Below, piece by piece: positions 7,242 through 7,333 of a stretch of 7,333 nt of DNA (positions are counted from its first letter, which is position 1; each line of letters begins with the position of its first letter). Both the position numbers and the translations under genes were made by a program. The notes beneath the pieces were generated by a model. It made no database searches. It had not been told where the DNA came from and saw only the letters and a program-made list of their open reading frames with translations. Source of the stretch: an uncultured Prevotella sp. (GTDB taxonomy: Bacteria > Bacteroidota > Bacteroidia > Bacteroidales > Bacteroidaceae); NCBI GenBank assembly GCA_900547085.1, contig URFI01000117.1, positions 1 to 7,333 of the forward strand, in the 5' to 3' direction.

Positions 7242-7271
7242 GTTGATTTATCTTTAAAATGTTTATATTTG
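7242..7271 (+). promoter_or_regulatory. Rightward promoter leading out of the window
   Basis: TATATTTG at 7264-7271 is an exact match to the Bacteroidota -7 consensus TAnnTTTG. GTTG at 7242-7245 is a reasonable -33 element with 18 bases between. The pair is preceded by a T-rich tract (about 7202-7230). Transcription would start near 7278 and run rightward past the window edge, divergent from the symporter promoter. The transcript's identity is not visible: an ATG at 7318 opens a frame reading MWNVW before the sequence ends, but it could equally be part of a leader or an RNA gene. Confidence 0.6.
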
Positions 7272-7287
7272 CGTTGTAACTTTTCTG

Positions 7288-7315
7288 TTAAGGAGAGCTT
7301 AAGATACCATTCTCC
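7288..7315 (+). other. Short alternative hairpins in the leader of the right-edge transcript
   Basis: Downstream of the rightward promoter, TTAAG (7288-7292) can pair with CTTAA (7298-7302) around a GAGAG loop. Alternatively, GGAGA (7292-7296) can pair with TCTCC (7311-7315). The two pairings share G7292 and overlap, so they exclude each other. AGGAG (7291-7295) would resemble a ribosome-binding site, but it is 22 bases from the first ATG. Functional meaning is uncertain because the downstream sequence is missing. Confidence 0.25.
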
Positions 7316-7333
7316 CGATGTGGAATGTGTGGT

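Noticed and set aside
1..7333. Defence system, mobile element, CRISPR array or biosynthetic cluster
   Set aside because: No transposase, integrase, nuclease, toxin-antitoxin pair, regular spacer array or terminal repeats are seen; all three genes are well-known transporter or surface-binding families.

Overview
The window comes from a member of the Bacteroidota, most likely order Bacteroidales and plausibly a Prevotella-like genus. The order-level call rests on a SusC/SusD outer-membrane pair, a lipoprotein with a Bacteroidota-type acidic export signal, start codons without Shine-Dalgarno sequences behind AT-rich leaders, and intergenic TAnnTTTG promoter elements. The genus is an inference from composition: the genes are of fairly balanced GC and the intergenic DNA is strongly AT-rich. 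Nothing here shows a phage, transposon, CRISPR array, tRNA or rRNA.

Layout. Positions 1-243 are a leader/intergenic stretch; its right half (about 165-220) holds three copies of the heptamer TATCTTT/AAAGATA arranged as inverted repeats just upstream of the first gene. Positions 244-3456 (+) encode a full-length SusC/RagA-type TonB-dependent transporter. After an 18-nt gap, 3475-5418 (+) encodes a long SusD/RagB-type surface lipoprotein; the two almost certainly form one operon and one outer-membrane complex. Positions 5419-5563 hold a structured 3' region and a strong, symmetric A-tract/stem/T-tract terminator that serves both strands. Positions 5564-7120 (-) encode a DASS/SLC13 sodium-coupled anion (probably dicarboxylate) symporter of the inner membrane, convergent with the susCD-like operon. 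Positions 7121-7333 are an AT-rich control region with two divergent TATATTTG promoters, one for the symporter and one firing rightward out of the window into an unseen gene or RNA.

How the genes work together. The SusC-like barrel and SusD-like lid would bind a nutrient at the cell surface and import it into the periplasm using TonB energy. No glycoside hydrolase, sulfatase, peptidase, sigma/anti-sigma pair or hybrid two-component regulator lies in the window, so the substrate cannot be named and this may be an enzyme-less pair. The symporter acts on small anions across the inner membrane; its convergent orientation behind a shared terminator argues that it is a separate transcription unit, not part of the same pathway. 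Most of the window is ordinary Bacteroidales gene content. The parts most worth a second look are the repeat-rich leader of the susC-like gene, the structured 3' region of the susD-like gene, the altered second SNT motif of the symporter, and the divergent promoter region at the right edge.
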